Source: VXPQ01 sp965248175
GTDB taxonomy: Bacteria; Bacteroidota; Rhodothermia; Rhodothermales; VXPQ01
DNA: 64,000 nucleotides
Reading direction: 5' to 3'
NCBI GenBank assembly: GCA_965248175.1
Contig: OZ252093.1
Span: 2,170,001 to 2,234,000, forward strand
Both the position numbers and the translations under genes were made by a program. This document shows, one piece after another, positions 24,393-32,704 of this stretch; within the stretch, counting starts at the first letter, position 1, and the number at the start of each line of letters is the position of its first letter. Under the pieces are notes generated by a model. That model was not told where the DNA came from, did no database searches, and saw only the letters and a program-made list of their open reading frames with translations.

Positions 24393-25322
24393 ATGTATAG
24401 ACGACATACAGTTATCGCTCTGCTATTCGCTTGCAGCGGCTTGATTTCCGGAACCGCCTCGGCGCAGTCGGGCTCCGGGCTCTATCTGAGTCTGGAGGTC
24501 GGCCTCAACGTGGCGCCGTCCGTGGAACTGCTGGGCAACAGCACCGATCGGGCCAGCCGCTGCGACGAGTTCATCAATCCACTGTACGCCGGCATTGCCG
24601 GGTGTACCGATCCGAACCGAGGGTCGGGGGCAGGCTGGAAAACAGACTATGATCCCGCCATGGGCGTGCTGGCGGGGGGCGCCATCGGATACCGGGTTGG
24701 TGGGCGGCTGCGCGTCGAAGCGGAATGGTTTCACCGCGCATCCGGGTACGACCAGACGTCACCCGTAGCGAGCGCCACCGGCGATACCTTTGCCAAGCTG
24801 GACGGGGAAATTCAGCGCGCCGAGGACCGGATCGGCGACATCTCGTCACATAACCTTTTTGCGAATGTCTATGTCGATTTTCCTAATAACGGTCGCCTGA
24901 CTCCGTACGTCGGCATCGGTGGCGGCCTCGGCCTGACCCAGCTCGACTACGGCGATCTGTGGGCCCGAAACCCCGATCCGAACGCCATCAGCACAGGGAC
25001 CGGCCTCCTGAACGAGGCGGAGGTCCGGCAAAACCTGGCTGCCACCACGACCAGCAAACAGGCGGAATTACACGACCAGCTGATCGGGTATCAGGTTTTG
25101 GGCGGCGTGGATTACGCGCTGTCGGACGCCGTGTCGCTCGGCGTCAAGGCCCGCTGGGTTCGCTATGGCCGCTTCAGCTCCGAAGACATCGGATGGGAGC
25201 GCCTCCGGAGCCACGCGTCGCAACTGCGCCTGGACGGCAGCGAGCCGGTAACGTTCCGTATCCGCACCGGGGGCGCTGTTTCGTTCCTGGGCTTCAGCCT
25301 GGCGATGCGGTACATGTTCTAA
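24393..25322 (+). CDS. Outer-membrane beta-barrel protein, paralogue 1
   Basis: A 309-residue protein with a signal peptide (cleavage near ASAQS, residue 25), a Gly/aromatic-rich alternating body and a terminal strand ending LAMRYMF. It matches the general 8-strand opacity/OmpA-like barrel pattern (LTPYVGIGGGLGLTQLDYGD). Two cysteines in the first loop (SRCDEFINPLYAGIAGCTD) probably form a disulfide. It is a paralogue of the protein at 26706, with which it shares CDEFINP, LRSHA and RDGSEPV-like segments, and the two flank a DUF418 gene. Confidence 0.75.
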   Translation: MYRRHTVIALLFACSGLISGTASAQSGSGLYLSLEVGLNVAPSVELLGNSTDRASRCDEFINPLYAGIAGCTDPNRGSGAGWKTDYDPAMGVLAGGAIGYRVGGRLRVEAEWFHRASGYDQTSPVASATGDTFAKLDGEIQRAEDRIGDISSHNLFANVYVDFPNNGRLTPYVGIGGGLGLTQLDYGDLWARNPDPNAISTGTGLLNEAEVRQNLAATTTSKQAELHDQLIGYQVLGGVDYALSDAVSLGVKARWVRYGRFSSEDIGWERLRSHASQLRLDGSEPVTFRIRTGGAVSFLGFSLAMRYMF

Positions 25323-25348
25323 CCACATAGCCACATATACCCTTCGTT

Positions 25349-26584
25349 ATGTCCGTCTACACCCCGGTCGCTCCCGGCGAGCGCATCCGGAGTCTTGATG
25401 TGCTCCGGGGCTTTGCCGTGCTCGGCATTCTGATCATGAACGTGCAGTCGTTCTCCATGCCGGGCGCTGCCTATCTGAATCCAACAGCATGGGGAGATCT
25501 GACCGGCATCAACCTGGCGGTTTGGATGGCCAGCCATGTCCTGGCCGACGGGAAATTCATGACGCTGTTCTCCATTCTGTTCGGGGCGGGCGTCTGCCTG
25601 TTTGCGGAGCGGGCCCAGGCGCGCAGCGGGCGATCCGCCGCCGTGCACTACCGGAGAATGTTCTGGTTGCTGGTTTTCGGCCTGGCCCATGCCTATTTCC
25701 TGTGGGCAGGCGACATCCTCGTACCGTACGCCCTGTGTGGTTGCGGGATATATCTGTTTCGCAACTGCTCGCCCCGGAAGCTCGTTGTGCTGGGCATCTG
25801 GGTTTTTTCGGTGTCTACGTTTCTGTATCTCTTTTCTGCCTGGGGGCTGAGTTATGCGACTCCAGAAGCCGCTGCTGGCGTTGCATCTACCTGGGCGCCG
25901 AACGCTGCCGCGATCGAGGCCGAACTGGCTGCGTACCAGGGCGGCTGGATGGCGCAGCAGGCGGACCGCGTACGCTCAGTGCTTGAAATGCACACGATCG
26001 TCATTCCGTTAGTGTCTTTATGGCGGTGCGGCGGGGCCATGCTGGTGGGTATGGCGCTCTACAAGTGGGGCGTATTGAGCGCAGCGCGGAGCGGCCGATT
26101 CTACCGGCGTATGATCATCATCGGTATGGCGGCGGGCCTGACTGCGATCGGCGCAGGCCTGTGGTGGAATTTCTCCGGTGACTGGACCTGGGAGCGCTCG
26201 TTCTTCACGGGATCGCAGTTCAACTACTGGGGCAGCACGGGCGTAGCGCTCGGCTATCTGGGCCTCGTCATGCTGGCAGTGCAGAAGGGCGCCTTGTCGA
26301 ACCTGCAACGCCGTCTTGCCGCCGTAGGCCGGCTGGCGTTCACGAACTACATCCTGCAAACTGTGCTGTGCACGATGCTTTTCTATGGGCACGGCCTTGG
26401 TCTGTTCGGGAGTGTCGAGCGCTATCAGCAACTCTTTGTGGTACTTGCCGTATGGCTTATCCAGCTGTGGCTGTCGCCCGTCTGGCTGCGGCGCTTCGCG
26501 TACGGCCCGCTGGAATGGGCGTGGCGCGCGCTGACCTACTGGTATATCCCGAAGATGCGCTTGCGGGAAAGCCCGGCGCCGTAA
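25349..26584 (+). CDS. DUF418-family membrane protein
   Basis: A 411-residue polytopic protein, about ten hydrophobic segments, starting ERIRSLDVLRGFAVLGILIMN, the family's N-terminal hallmark shared with acyltransferase-like membrane proteins. The C-terminal DUF418 part has GRLAFTNYILQTVLC, GSVERYQQLFVVLAVWLIQL and a final RFAYGPLEWAWRALTYW segment, all typical. YeiB-like proteins of this family may move or modify a small molecule, but no reaction is established. It starts 26 bp after the outer-membrane gene and is followed by its paralogue, so the three probably belong together. Confidence 0.88.
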   Translation: MSVYTPVAPGERIRSLDVLRGFAVLGILIMNVQSFSMPGAAYLNPTAWGDLTGINLAVWMASHVLADGKFMTLFSILFGAGVCLFAERAQARSGRSAAVHYRRMFWLLVFGLAHAYFLWAGDILVPYALCGCGIYLFRNCSPRKLVVLGIWVFSVSTFLYLFSAWGLSYATPEAAAGVASTWAPNAAAIEAELAAYQGGWMAQQADRVRSVLEMHTIVIPLVSLWRCGGAMLVGMALYKWGVLSAARSGRFYRRMIIIGMAAGLTAIGAGLWWNFSGDWTWERSFFTGSQFNYWGSTGVALGYLGLVMLAVQKGALSNLQRRLAAVGRLAFTNYILQTVLCTMLFYGHGLGLFGSVERYQQLFVVLAVWLIQLWLSPVWLRRFAYGPLEWAWRALTYWYIPKMRLRESPAP

Positions 26585-26705
26585 CGGGAGTGCTTTGCGC
26601 CTGGCTATGCCGTGAATCAAGACCTTGTTTCTCAAACCACTATGGTGGAAAACTATGCAAAAGGGAATTTTTTCCTTCTCGCTCCTTGTTAAAACCAACT
26701 CGCCC

Positions 26706-27626
26706 ATGAGGCGCATTCTTGTTTTTGGGTGCAACCTTATGTGTCTTGCACTACTCGCGCTGCCAGGCTTTGCCCAGCCTGCCTCGCGCGCTTACGTATC
26801 TATGGAGTTGGGAGGTAATTTCGCGTCAGGATGGGATATGAGAGGGAAGGCCAATGACCGAGCCAGTGTGTGCGATGAATTTATTAATCCAATGTATGCC
26901 TCAGTACCAGGCTGCACTGCTACCCGCGGAGAAGATGACACTTGGGAAGTGGGGTTTGATGGCGCACGGGGTATGATGACAAGCGTTGCGGTGGGGTATG
27001 TAGTACATCCCCTGGTGCGCCTTGAAGCCGAGTATCTATTTCGAAGCTCCAATTATTCACAGCAATCTCCCATACAAAGTTCTGCGGGGATAAATGTAGC
27101 TAAACTGGGTGACGAACTGGCATTTGCCGCAGAGCGGCTGGGGATTGTCACCGCAAATCACGCCTTGGCCAATGTATATATCAGCATACCGGGCGGTAAT
27201 AACAGATACCGTCCCTACATAGGAGGGGGGATAGGGCTTGCCTTCACGAATGCCGTATATAGCAGCGTGTGGGCACGCAACCTGGACCCTGCGGTTATTG
27301 AAACGGGGCGTGATCTACCCAACGCAGAGCAGATTGTACAAACACTGGCCGGCACCGTGTCCGTCGGGGAAGCCACGCTCAAAGACACACATTTATCTTA
27401 TCAGATCGTGGCAGGGGTAGACTATGCCGTTAGCGAGAAAGTCACATTCGGCCTCAAGGCCCGCACCGTGCTTTACAGCTCGTTCTCCGACGGTATTTAC
27501 TGGGATCCGCTGCGTAGTCATGCGCCTAATTTGCGACGCGATGGTAGCGAGCCGGTGGAAGGGACTATGTCCACGGGAACGATATACACAGCGGGAATGA
27601 GTGTAGTCATGAAATATTATTTTTGA
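26706..27626 (+). CDS. Outer-membrane beta-barrel protein, paralogue 2
   Basis: I choose ATG 26706, which opens directly into a signal peptide (MRRILVFGCNLMCLALLALP, cut near FAQP). ATG 26655 would add 17 residues with no function. The 306-residue protein is a paralogue of the one at 24393: both have DRASVCDEFINPMYA-type loops with a cysteine pair, YRPYIGGGIGLAFTN, YQIVAGVDYAVSEKVTFGLKAR and a last strand ending MKYYF. GC content is lower than in the first copy. A tandem duplication around the DUF418 gene followed by divergence is likely. Confidence 0.75.
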   Translation: MRRILVFGCNLMCLALLALPGFAQPASRAYVSMELGGNFASGWDMRGKANDRASVCDEFINPMYASVPGCTATRGEDDTWEVGFDGARGMMTSVAVGYVVHPLVRLEAEYLFRSSNYSQQSPIQSSAGINVAKLGDELAFAAERLGIVTANHALANVYISIPGGNNRYRPYIGGGIGLAFTNAVYSSVWARNLDPAVIETGRDLPNAEQIVQTLAGTVSVGEATLKDTHLSYQIVAGVDYAVSEKVTFGLKARTVLYSSFSDGIYWDPLRSHAPNLRRDGSEPVEGTMSTGTIYTAGMSVVMKYYF

Positions 27627-27749
27627 CGAGGTCCGCCCCCTCGGGCCTTTGCACAGCACCCGTATTCCTTTTGTCGTACTCTGCGGTATGCCCGTATTTT
27701 GTTCGGTTCCTTTCCGGCTTCTTCAAGTGTTTCTCGCTTTCACCCCTGC

Positions 27750-28451
27750 ATGTCTTCCCCTGTTCTGGACATATTGATTGCCGTCGGCTTGCTGATAGGG
27801 CTGGGGCGCGGTTTGTCCACCGGGGCGGTGCGCCAGATCGTAGGGCTTGCCGGTACGGTTCTGGCTATTGTGCTCGCCCTCGAACTGATGCACCCCGTGG
27901 GGAATGCCATAGGTGGGATTTTGGGCGCCGGGGCATCCATCGTCCCGATCCTCGGCTTCATTGTCGTGTTTGCGGCAGTGCAACTGGCGCTTTACGTGCT
28001 TGCAAAGATCATCGAAACCAGTCTCAAGATGCTCCGGCTGAGCATGCTGAATCGGGCGGCCGGGGCGGTATTCGGCCTTTGCAAGGCGGCGCTTCTTATG
28101 AGCGTGTTATTCCTTGTGCTGAACTTCTTCGACGTACCGAATTCTCAAAACCGCGAGGTTTCCGTGTTGTACGGGCCGGTAGCCGCGGCCTTTCCCGCAA
28201 CATGGGATTTTGCTGCCCAAAGATTCCCTGCCATCCGCGATTTGTCGGACCGGTTCGGCGAGGAGGTCCGGAGCCGGTTTGGAGATACGTTGCCCGGGGT
28301 CGAAGATGCGCTGCCGGGAGTCGAAGATACGCTGCCTGGAGTCGAGGACGCGCTGCCTGGGGTCGAAGAGACGTTGCCGGAGGTCGAAGACGCGCTGCCT
28401 GGAGTCGAAAACGCGCTGCCCGGGATCGAAGACGCGCTGCCAGAGGAGTAA
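27750..28451 (+). CDS. CvpA-family membrane protein with acidic heptapeptide-repeat tail
   Basis: ATG 27750 gives MSSPVLDILIAVGLLIGLGRG, the usual CvpA start. A frame-open extension upstream is not needed. Residues 1-135 contain four hydrophobic segments with the family's RGLSTGAVRQIVGLAG and AAGAVFGLCKAALLMSVLF motifs. CvpA-like proteins are linked to colicin V production, envelope homeostasis and purine gene regulation. The unusual part is the tail, which consists of seven LPGVEDA-type repeats (residues 181-229) that would be exposed after the last membrane segment. They are encoded by a tandem 21-bp repeat. Confidence 0.82.
   Translation: MSSPVLDILIAVGLLIGLGRGLSTGAVRQIVGLAGTVLAIVLALELMHPVGNAIGGILGAGASIVPILGFIVVFAAVQLALYVLAKIIETSLKMLRLSMLNRAAGAVFGLCKAALLMSVLFLVLNFFDVPNSQNREVSVLYGPVAAAFPATWDFAAQRFPAIRDLSDRFGEEVRSRFGDTLPGVEDALPGVEDTLPGVEDALPGVEETLPEVEDALPGVENALPGIEDALPEE
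28290..28436 (+). repeat. Seven in-frame 21-bp tandem repeats in the cvpA-like gene
   Basis: Units read LPGVEDA, LPGVEDT, LPGVEDA, LPGVEET, LPEVEDA, LPGVENA and LPGIEDA, starting at TTG 28290. Each unit is 21 bp, so unit number can change by slippage without a frameshift. Substitutions between units are mostly synonymous or conservative, which indicates selection for the peptide. Confidence 0.9.
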
Positions 28452-28525
28452 CGGCAGGATTATTGCCGGTGTGGAGAAGCATTTGTCCTGAGGGATCGAC
28501 AAACGGGTATCCGGGCCTCGAAGGC

Positions 28526-28554
28526 TTGACAACCGGTGGTGCATAGTGTATCTA
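28526..28554 (+). promoter_or_regulatory. Possible promoter ahead of the aldehyde dehydrogenase remnant
   Basis: TTGACA at 28526-28531 is followed 17 bases later by the AT-rich TATCTATTTT. The -35-like box is perfect but the -10-like box matches only partly, and the sigma factor preference of this lineage differs from E. coli. Nothing else is seen in the 28452-28719 intergenic stretch. Confidence 0.25.
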
Positions 28555-28719
28555 TTTTACCGGGCAGGCACTCCGGTGAAACAAGGGTGTCATCTTGCCC
28601 TGGGCTTCTTTGACAGGTGCATTTCAGCAGGCGGATGAAGTGAGGAATTTGCATGTTTGCGCCGTTTCTGCTCGGCTGGCGCGACCGCCGGCCAACGTAA
28701 AAACAAAGGGAAACCGACT

Positions 28720-29675
28720 ATGGAACCGTTTTGCCTGATCATTGACGGCGGCAGGGTGCCGACCGAAGAACATTTTGAGGTTCTTAATCCTGCCAAAGAG
28801 GAACCGGCCGGCTTGGCGCCGCTCGGCCGGAAGAAGGACCTCGACGATGCCGTGGCGGCCGCGGAAAGGGCGTTCAAAAAATGGCGCGAGGCCCCGAAGC
28901 CGACCGGCAAGCCGCCTGTATGGCGGTTGCCTCGAAGATCGAGGAAAACGCGGAGGAGCTGGCCCATCTTTTGACCGCAGAACAGGGCAAGCCCCTGAAC
29001 GGCCTTGGCTCCCGCTGGGAGATCGGCGGGGCCGTGGCCTGGGCCCGGTATACGGCGAGCCTTTCCCTGCCGGTAAAGGTCCTTCAGGACAACGAATAGG
29101 GCAGGGTCGAGCTTCACCGTAAACCGATCGGCGTCGTGGGGTCAATCACCCCCTGGAATTTTCCGGTTATGATTGCGATCTGGCACACCATCCCCGCAAT
29201 CACGGCCCATGAAGGGATCAGCAAGATTATTTTCACCGGTTCCTGCGCAACCGGAAAGAAAGTCATGGTGAACGCGGCGGAAACCATGAAGCGGCTTACG
29301 CTTGAACTCGGCGGAAACGATGCAGGCATCGTGCTTCCCGATGTCGATCCGAAGGAGATCGCCGAAGGGCTCTTCCGGGGCGCGTTCATCAATAGCGGTC
29401 AGACCTGCGCTGCGCTGAAGCGACTCTACGTCCATGACGATGTGCATGACGAGGTGTGCGGCGAACTCGTCGCCATTGCCGAAAAAATGAAGATGGGCGA
29501 AGGTACGAGCGAGGATGTTGTTCTTGGCCCGGTCCAGAATGCAAAGCAATACGATATCGTGGCTGATCTGACCGCAAGCGCCAAATCCGGCGGGGTGAAG
29601 CGCTCCGGAGTAGGGGTTGAATTCGGCGAAGAAGGCTTGCTGGAGTATACGGATATCCAGGTCGTCTTCTCCTGA
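28720..29675 (+). pseudogene. Aldehyde dehydrogenase, decayed (frameshift, stop, two internal deletions)
   Basis: ATG 28720 opens MEPFCLIIDGGRVPTEEHFEV, a normal aldehyde-dehydrogenase N-terminus. Near 28895 the frame shifts and continues SKIEENAEELAHLLTAEQGKP to an in-frame TAG at 29098, then GVVGSITPWNFPVMIAIW, then a jump from the cofactor-binding region directly to GISKIIFTGS. LELGGNDAGIVLPDVDP and the catalytic-cysteine region FINSGQTCAALKRLYV are kept. After GPVQNAKQYDIVADL the sequence skips about 150 residues to the C-terminal GVKRSGVGVEFGEEGLLEYT. A working enzyme of about 475 residues has been reduced to about 315 codons. Two in-frame internal losses are unusual for simple decay. 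Confidence 0.85.
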
Positions 29676-29690
29676 GCCGCCGTTGCCTTT

Positions 29691-30617
29691 TCACCCTGGC
29701 GCAGGCATCCGGCGTATGCGGCGCAGGATCAGCAGGCCCCCGATCACGGCGGCGCCGCCGATGATCTGAATGGGCTTCACCGTTTCGCCCAGCAGCACAT
29801 AACTTGCCGACAGCGCTATAAGCGGGACCAGGTTGCCGTATGCGGCCGTGTGCGAGGCGCCTACATGATTCACGGCATTGTTCCATAGCGCCAGGACCAG
29901 CCCCGTGGAAAGTCCCCCCGAATACACGATGATTCCCCAGTGCCTCGGGGTCACGATGCTCCAGTCCGTGCGGGTGATTTCCGGCAGGCCCATTCCGACC
30001 AGTATAGGCAGAGCGAACAGCAAGGCGAGAAACGTCAATCCGGTTGCGGAGACATGGCTCAGCATGGGTTTGTTGAGCGCCGTATAGCATCCCCAGGCAA
30101 AGGCGGCGCACAGCATCAGCACATTACCTAAGAATATCCCGCTGTCGAACGAAAGCGTTCTGGCGCCGCCCACCACGATCGCCATGGCGCCTCCCAGCAC
30201 GAAGAGGAGGGCAAACCAGGTCACTCCGCGAATTCGTTCCGTGCCCAGCATGGCGCCCATGCACGCCGTCCACAGGGGCACGCTGGTCATGATCAGGGCC
30301 GCGTTCCCCGCTGTGGTATGGTATATGCCGTGAATAAACAGGAATTGATAGGCGATAAAACCCACCACGCCCAGCCCGGCGATCCGAAGGGGGTATTTTC
30401 GTACGGGCTCCCAAACGGATAATCCCTTTCTTCGACGGCGGTACATGTAGATTCCGCCGAGCACGAGAATCGAAATCGAAAACCGGAAGGTGTTGATCAT
30501 GTGCGGATGCATGACCTCCATGACCGATTTCAGCAGCGGAAAATTCACTCCCCACACGCACACGACGAAGAGAAGAGCCGCTTCCGCGCGCCACTTTTTT
30601 CCGGAGGATTCGCTCAT
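29691..30617 (-). CDS. DMT-superfamily EamA-type transporter
   Basis: A 308-residue protein starting at ATG 30617 (an upstream TTG at 30623 is less likely). It has ten hydrophobic segments in two EamA halves: ALLFVVCVWGVNFPLLKSV at the start of the first, MLCAAFAWGCYTALNKPML opening the second, and the end-of-domain pattern PLIALSASYVLLGETVKP. Such carriers export or import amino acids, nucleotides or metabolites by exchange. No substrate is indicated. It converges on the dehydrogenase remnant, 16 bp away. Confidence 0.85.
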   Translation of the reverse strand: MSESSGKKWRAEAALLFVVCVWGVNFPLLKSVMEVMHPHMINTFRFSISILVLGGIYMYRRRRKGLSVWEPVRKYPLRIAGLGVVGFIAYQFLFIHGIYHTTAGNAALIMTSVPLWTACMGAMLGTERIRGVTWFALLFVLGGAMAIVVGGARTLSFDSGIFLGNVLMLCAAFAWGCYTALNKPMLSHVSATGLTFLALLFALPILVGMGLPEITRTDWSIVTPRHWGIIVYSGGLSTGLVLALWNNAVNHVGASHTAAYGNLVPLIALSASYVLLGETVKPIQIIGGAAVIGGLLILRRIRRMPAPG

Positions 30618-30748
30618 GCGCAAGACAGGGTGCGTTCCGCAAGATGAAGTCTGGTATGCCGTCGGCTGCCCTGCGACATTCCCTTCGCATTCGCTGCCGG
30701 GTTTTCGTACCTTATCCGCGATGTTGTGTTCTTGTTCGCGAAAGGTTT

Positions 30749-31081
30749 ATGCAGGAAAAAGGTATCAAAAAGCTGTACTATTCGATCGGCGAAGTCAATG
30801 AAATGACGGGCCTCGAAACGCATGTGCTGCGTTACTGGGAAACCGAGTTCAAGGAGCTGAAACCTCGAAAGAATCGCGCCGGTCACCGCGCTTACACAAG
30901 CGAGGACATCCTCATTGTGGAGCGCATTCAGTATTTGCTGAAGCAAAACAAATTCACGATCGAAGGAGCGAAGAAGGTGCTTGCCGTGGAGGAATCCGGG
31001 GACGGGAGCGAGCGTATGCGCCGCCTCGTCAAGTTGCGGCGCTTTCTCAACGATGTGCTCGTGCAGCTTGAAGCAGGCTGA
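30749..31081 (+). CDS. MerR-family transcriptional regulator
   Basis: ATG 30749 begins MQEKGIKKLYYSIGEVNEMTGLETH. The 110-residue protein has the winged helix-turn-helix of MerR proteins (YYSIGEVNEMTGLETHVLRYWETEFKELKPRKNRAGHRAYT) in residues 8-55 and then a helical dimerisation segment ERIQYLLKQNKFTIEGAKKVL. The form without a large effector domain matches the short MerR-like regulators common in Bacteroidota. It is transcribed divergently from the EamA transporter (131 bp apart) and directly precedes the GntP-type permease, so it may control either. Confidence 0.85.
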   Translation: MQEKGIKKLYYSIGEVNEMTGLETHVLRYWETEFKELKPRKNRAGHRAYTSEDILIVERIQYLLKQNKFTIEGAKKVLAVEESGDGSERMRRLVKLRRFLNDVLVQLEAG

Positions 31082-31107
31082 GCGGACCGGTCCTCATAGC
31101 AATTCTT

Positions 31108-32457
31108 GTGGGCGCCGTCGTTTTCGTCATCGTGGCGACGGCTCGTTTTCGTGCACATCCGTTTCTTGTGTTGCTGGTTGCGGCCTATCTGGTCGGGCTT
31201 GCGGCGGGATTACCGGGGACCGCCGTAGTTGCGGCCATCACGGAGGGTTTCGGCGGCACGATCGGCTATATCGGGATCGTGATTGCCGCGGGTACGATCA
31301 TTGGCGCCCTGCTTGAAAAAACCGGTGGAGCGGCGCTCATGGCCCGCTCCGTGTTGCACTGGATCGGCAAGGCGCGTTCGCTGCTCGCCATGAGCATCAC
31401 CGGCCTTTTCGTGTCGATTCCCGTCTTCTGCGATTCGGGGTTTGTGGTGCTGGCGCCGCTGAATCGTTCGCTGGCCAAACAATCCGGTACATCGCTTGCC
31501 TCCTTTACGGTGGCGCTGAGCATGGGGCTGTACGCGGGCCATGTGTTCATTCCTCCAACACCCGGCCCGCTTGCCGCCGCGGGGGAGTTGGGGGCGGACA
31601 TAGGCCTGGTGATGCTTCTCGGTTTCGCCGTTTCCGTGCCTGTTATTGCAGCGACATGGCTTTTCGCCCAGGTTGCCGGACGCCGCATCGTCATAGAAGG
31701 GGAGCACGACCCGGAACAGACTGGTGAGATATCCGGAAGCGCTCCACCCGCCGTCGATATTTCAGGTGATACCCAACTCCGTTCCGCGTGGCTGGCCTTT
31801 TTGCCGATTCTGCTGCCTGTGGTGCTCATTGCGGCGCAGTCCGTAGCCTCGCTGCCCGGACGTCCGTTCGGGGAAGGCGCCCTGTTTGCGCTGCTCCGGT
31901 TCATTGGGAATCCCAATTCGGCGCTGCTTCTCGGGGTAGTTGCGGCCTGTGCGGCGGTATGGCGCTCGGGCGGGCGCGTACGCATGGAATGGATATCGGA
32001 AGCGCTCCGAACGGGCGGCCTGATCATTCTCATCACCGGAGCGGGAGGCGCCTTCGGCAAGGTGCTCCAGGCCACGCCCATAGGGGAATACCTGGGCGGC
32101 CTTCTCGGCTCGATAGGGTTGGGGGCTTTCAGTATGCTCGTGCCGTTTCTGCTGGCTGCTTCGCTCAAGACGGCGCTCGGTTCCTCGACCGTGGCCATTA
32201 TCACGTCCGCCGCCATCGTGTTTCCGCTGTTGCCGGCGCTTGGATTGGCGTCTTCGTTCGGGCCGGTGCTGACCACGCTTGCCATCGGGGCCGGATCGAT
32301 GACGGTCTCGCACGCGAACGACAGCTATTTCTGGGTGGTGAGCCAGTTCTCCGGAATGACGGTCCCGCAGGCCTACAAACTGCATACGGTAGGTTCCGCT
32401 GTGGCGGGTGTGACAGGCATCGTTGCCGTCCTGCTGCTGGGGTTTGTATTGTCGTAG
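31108..32457 (+). CDS. GntP-family gluconate/organic-acid permease
   Basis: A 449-residue protein with about 12 hydrophobic segments and GntP-family motifs: ARFRAHPFLVLLVAAYLVGL at the start, GFGGTIGYIGIVIAAGTIIG, IPVFCDSGFVVLAPLNRSL, GHVFIPPTPGPLAAAGELGAD and SHANDSYFWVVSQFSGM near the end. GntP proteins are proton symporters for gluconate and related sugar acids. The GTG at 31108 is the best ordinary start, but the hydrophobic frame continues upstream (GPVLIAILVG), so a few more residues from a rare start are possible. It follows the MerR gene by 26 bp. Confidence 0.88.
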   Translation: MGAVVFVIVATARFRAHPFLVLLVAAYLVGLAAGLPGTAVVAAITEGFGGTIGYIGIVIAAGTIIGALLEKTGGAALMARSVLHWIGKARSLLAMSITGLFVSIPVFCDSGFVVLAPLNRSLAKQSGTSLASFTVALSMGLYAGHVFIPPTPGPLAAAGELGADIGLVMLLGFAVSVPVIAATWLFAQVAGRRIVIEGEHDPEQTGEISGSAPPAVDISGDTQLRSAWLAFLPILLPVVLIAAQSVASLPGRPFGEGALFALLRFIGNPNSALLLGVVAACAAVWRSGGRVRMEWISEALRTGGLIILITGAGGAFGKVLQATPIGEYLGGLLGSIGLGAFSMLVPFLLAASLKTALGSSTVAIITSAAIVFPLLPALGLASSFGPVLTTLAIGAGSMTVSHANDSYFWVVSQFSGMTVPQAYKLHTVGSAVAGVTGIVAVLLLGFVLS

Positions 32458-32535
32458 ATCGTGCGGTGTGGGGAAACATTTTCGGCTCGCACGTATCATG
32501 CCATCGAAAAAAAGCCTATCTTCGGTTCTGTTTTT

Positions 32536-32609
32536 CGGGACGTGGCGCAGTCCGGTAGCGCACTTGCATGGGGTGCAAGGGGTCGTGGGTTCGAATCCCG
32601 CCGTCCCGA
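32536..32609 (+). tRNA. tRNA-Pro (anticodon GGG)
   Basis: A complete cloverleaf: acceptor CGGGACG pairs perfectly with CGTCCCG, D-arm GCGC/GCGC with loop AGTCCGGTA, anticodon stem CTTGC/GCAAG around ATGGGGT giving anticodon GGG, T-arm GTGGG/CCCGC around TTCGAAT, discriminator A. The CCA end is not encoded. The overall sequence closely resembles bacterial tRNA-Pro. Confidence 0.97.
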
Positions 32610-32704
32610 CATATTACACTGTTGTTCTGGATGGCACGGGCCGTCCTTCCGGGTGATTTCTCACCCGTCTCCAACGGAAACCAGCATCGAATAGCGATAG
32701 AATT

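Noticed and set aside
28290..28436. CRISPR-like array
   Set aside because: The repeats are contiguous 21-bp coding units without spacers and translate to heptapeptides.
30644..30748. Upstream extension of the MerR gene
   Set aside because: The extra 35 residues do not belong to the family, and ATG 30749 gives a normal start.
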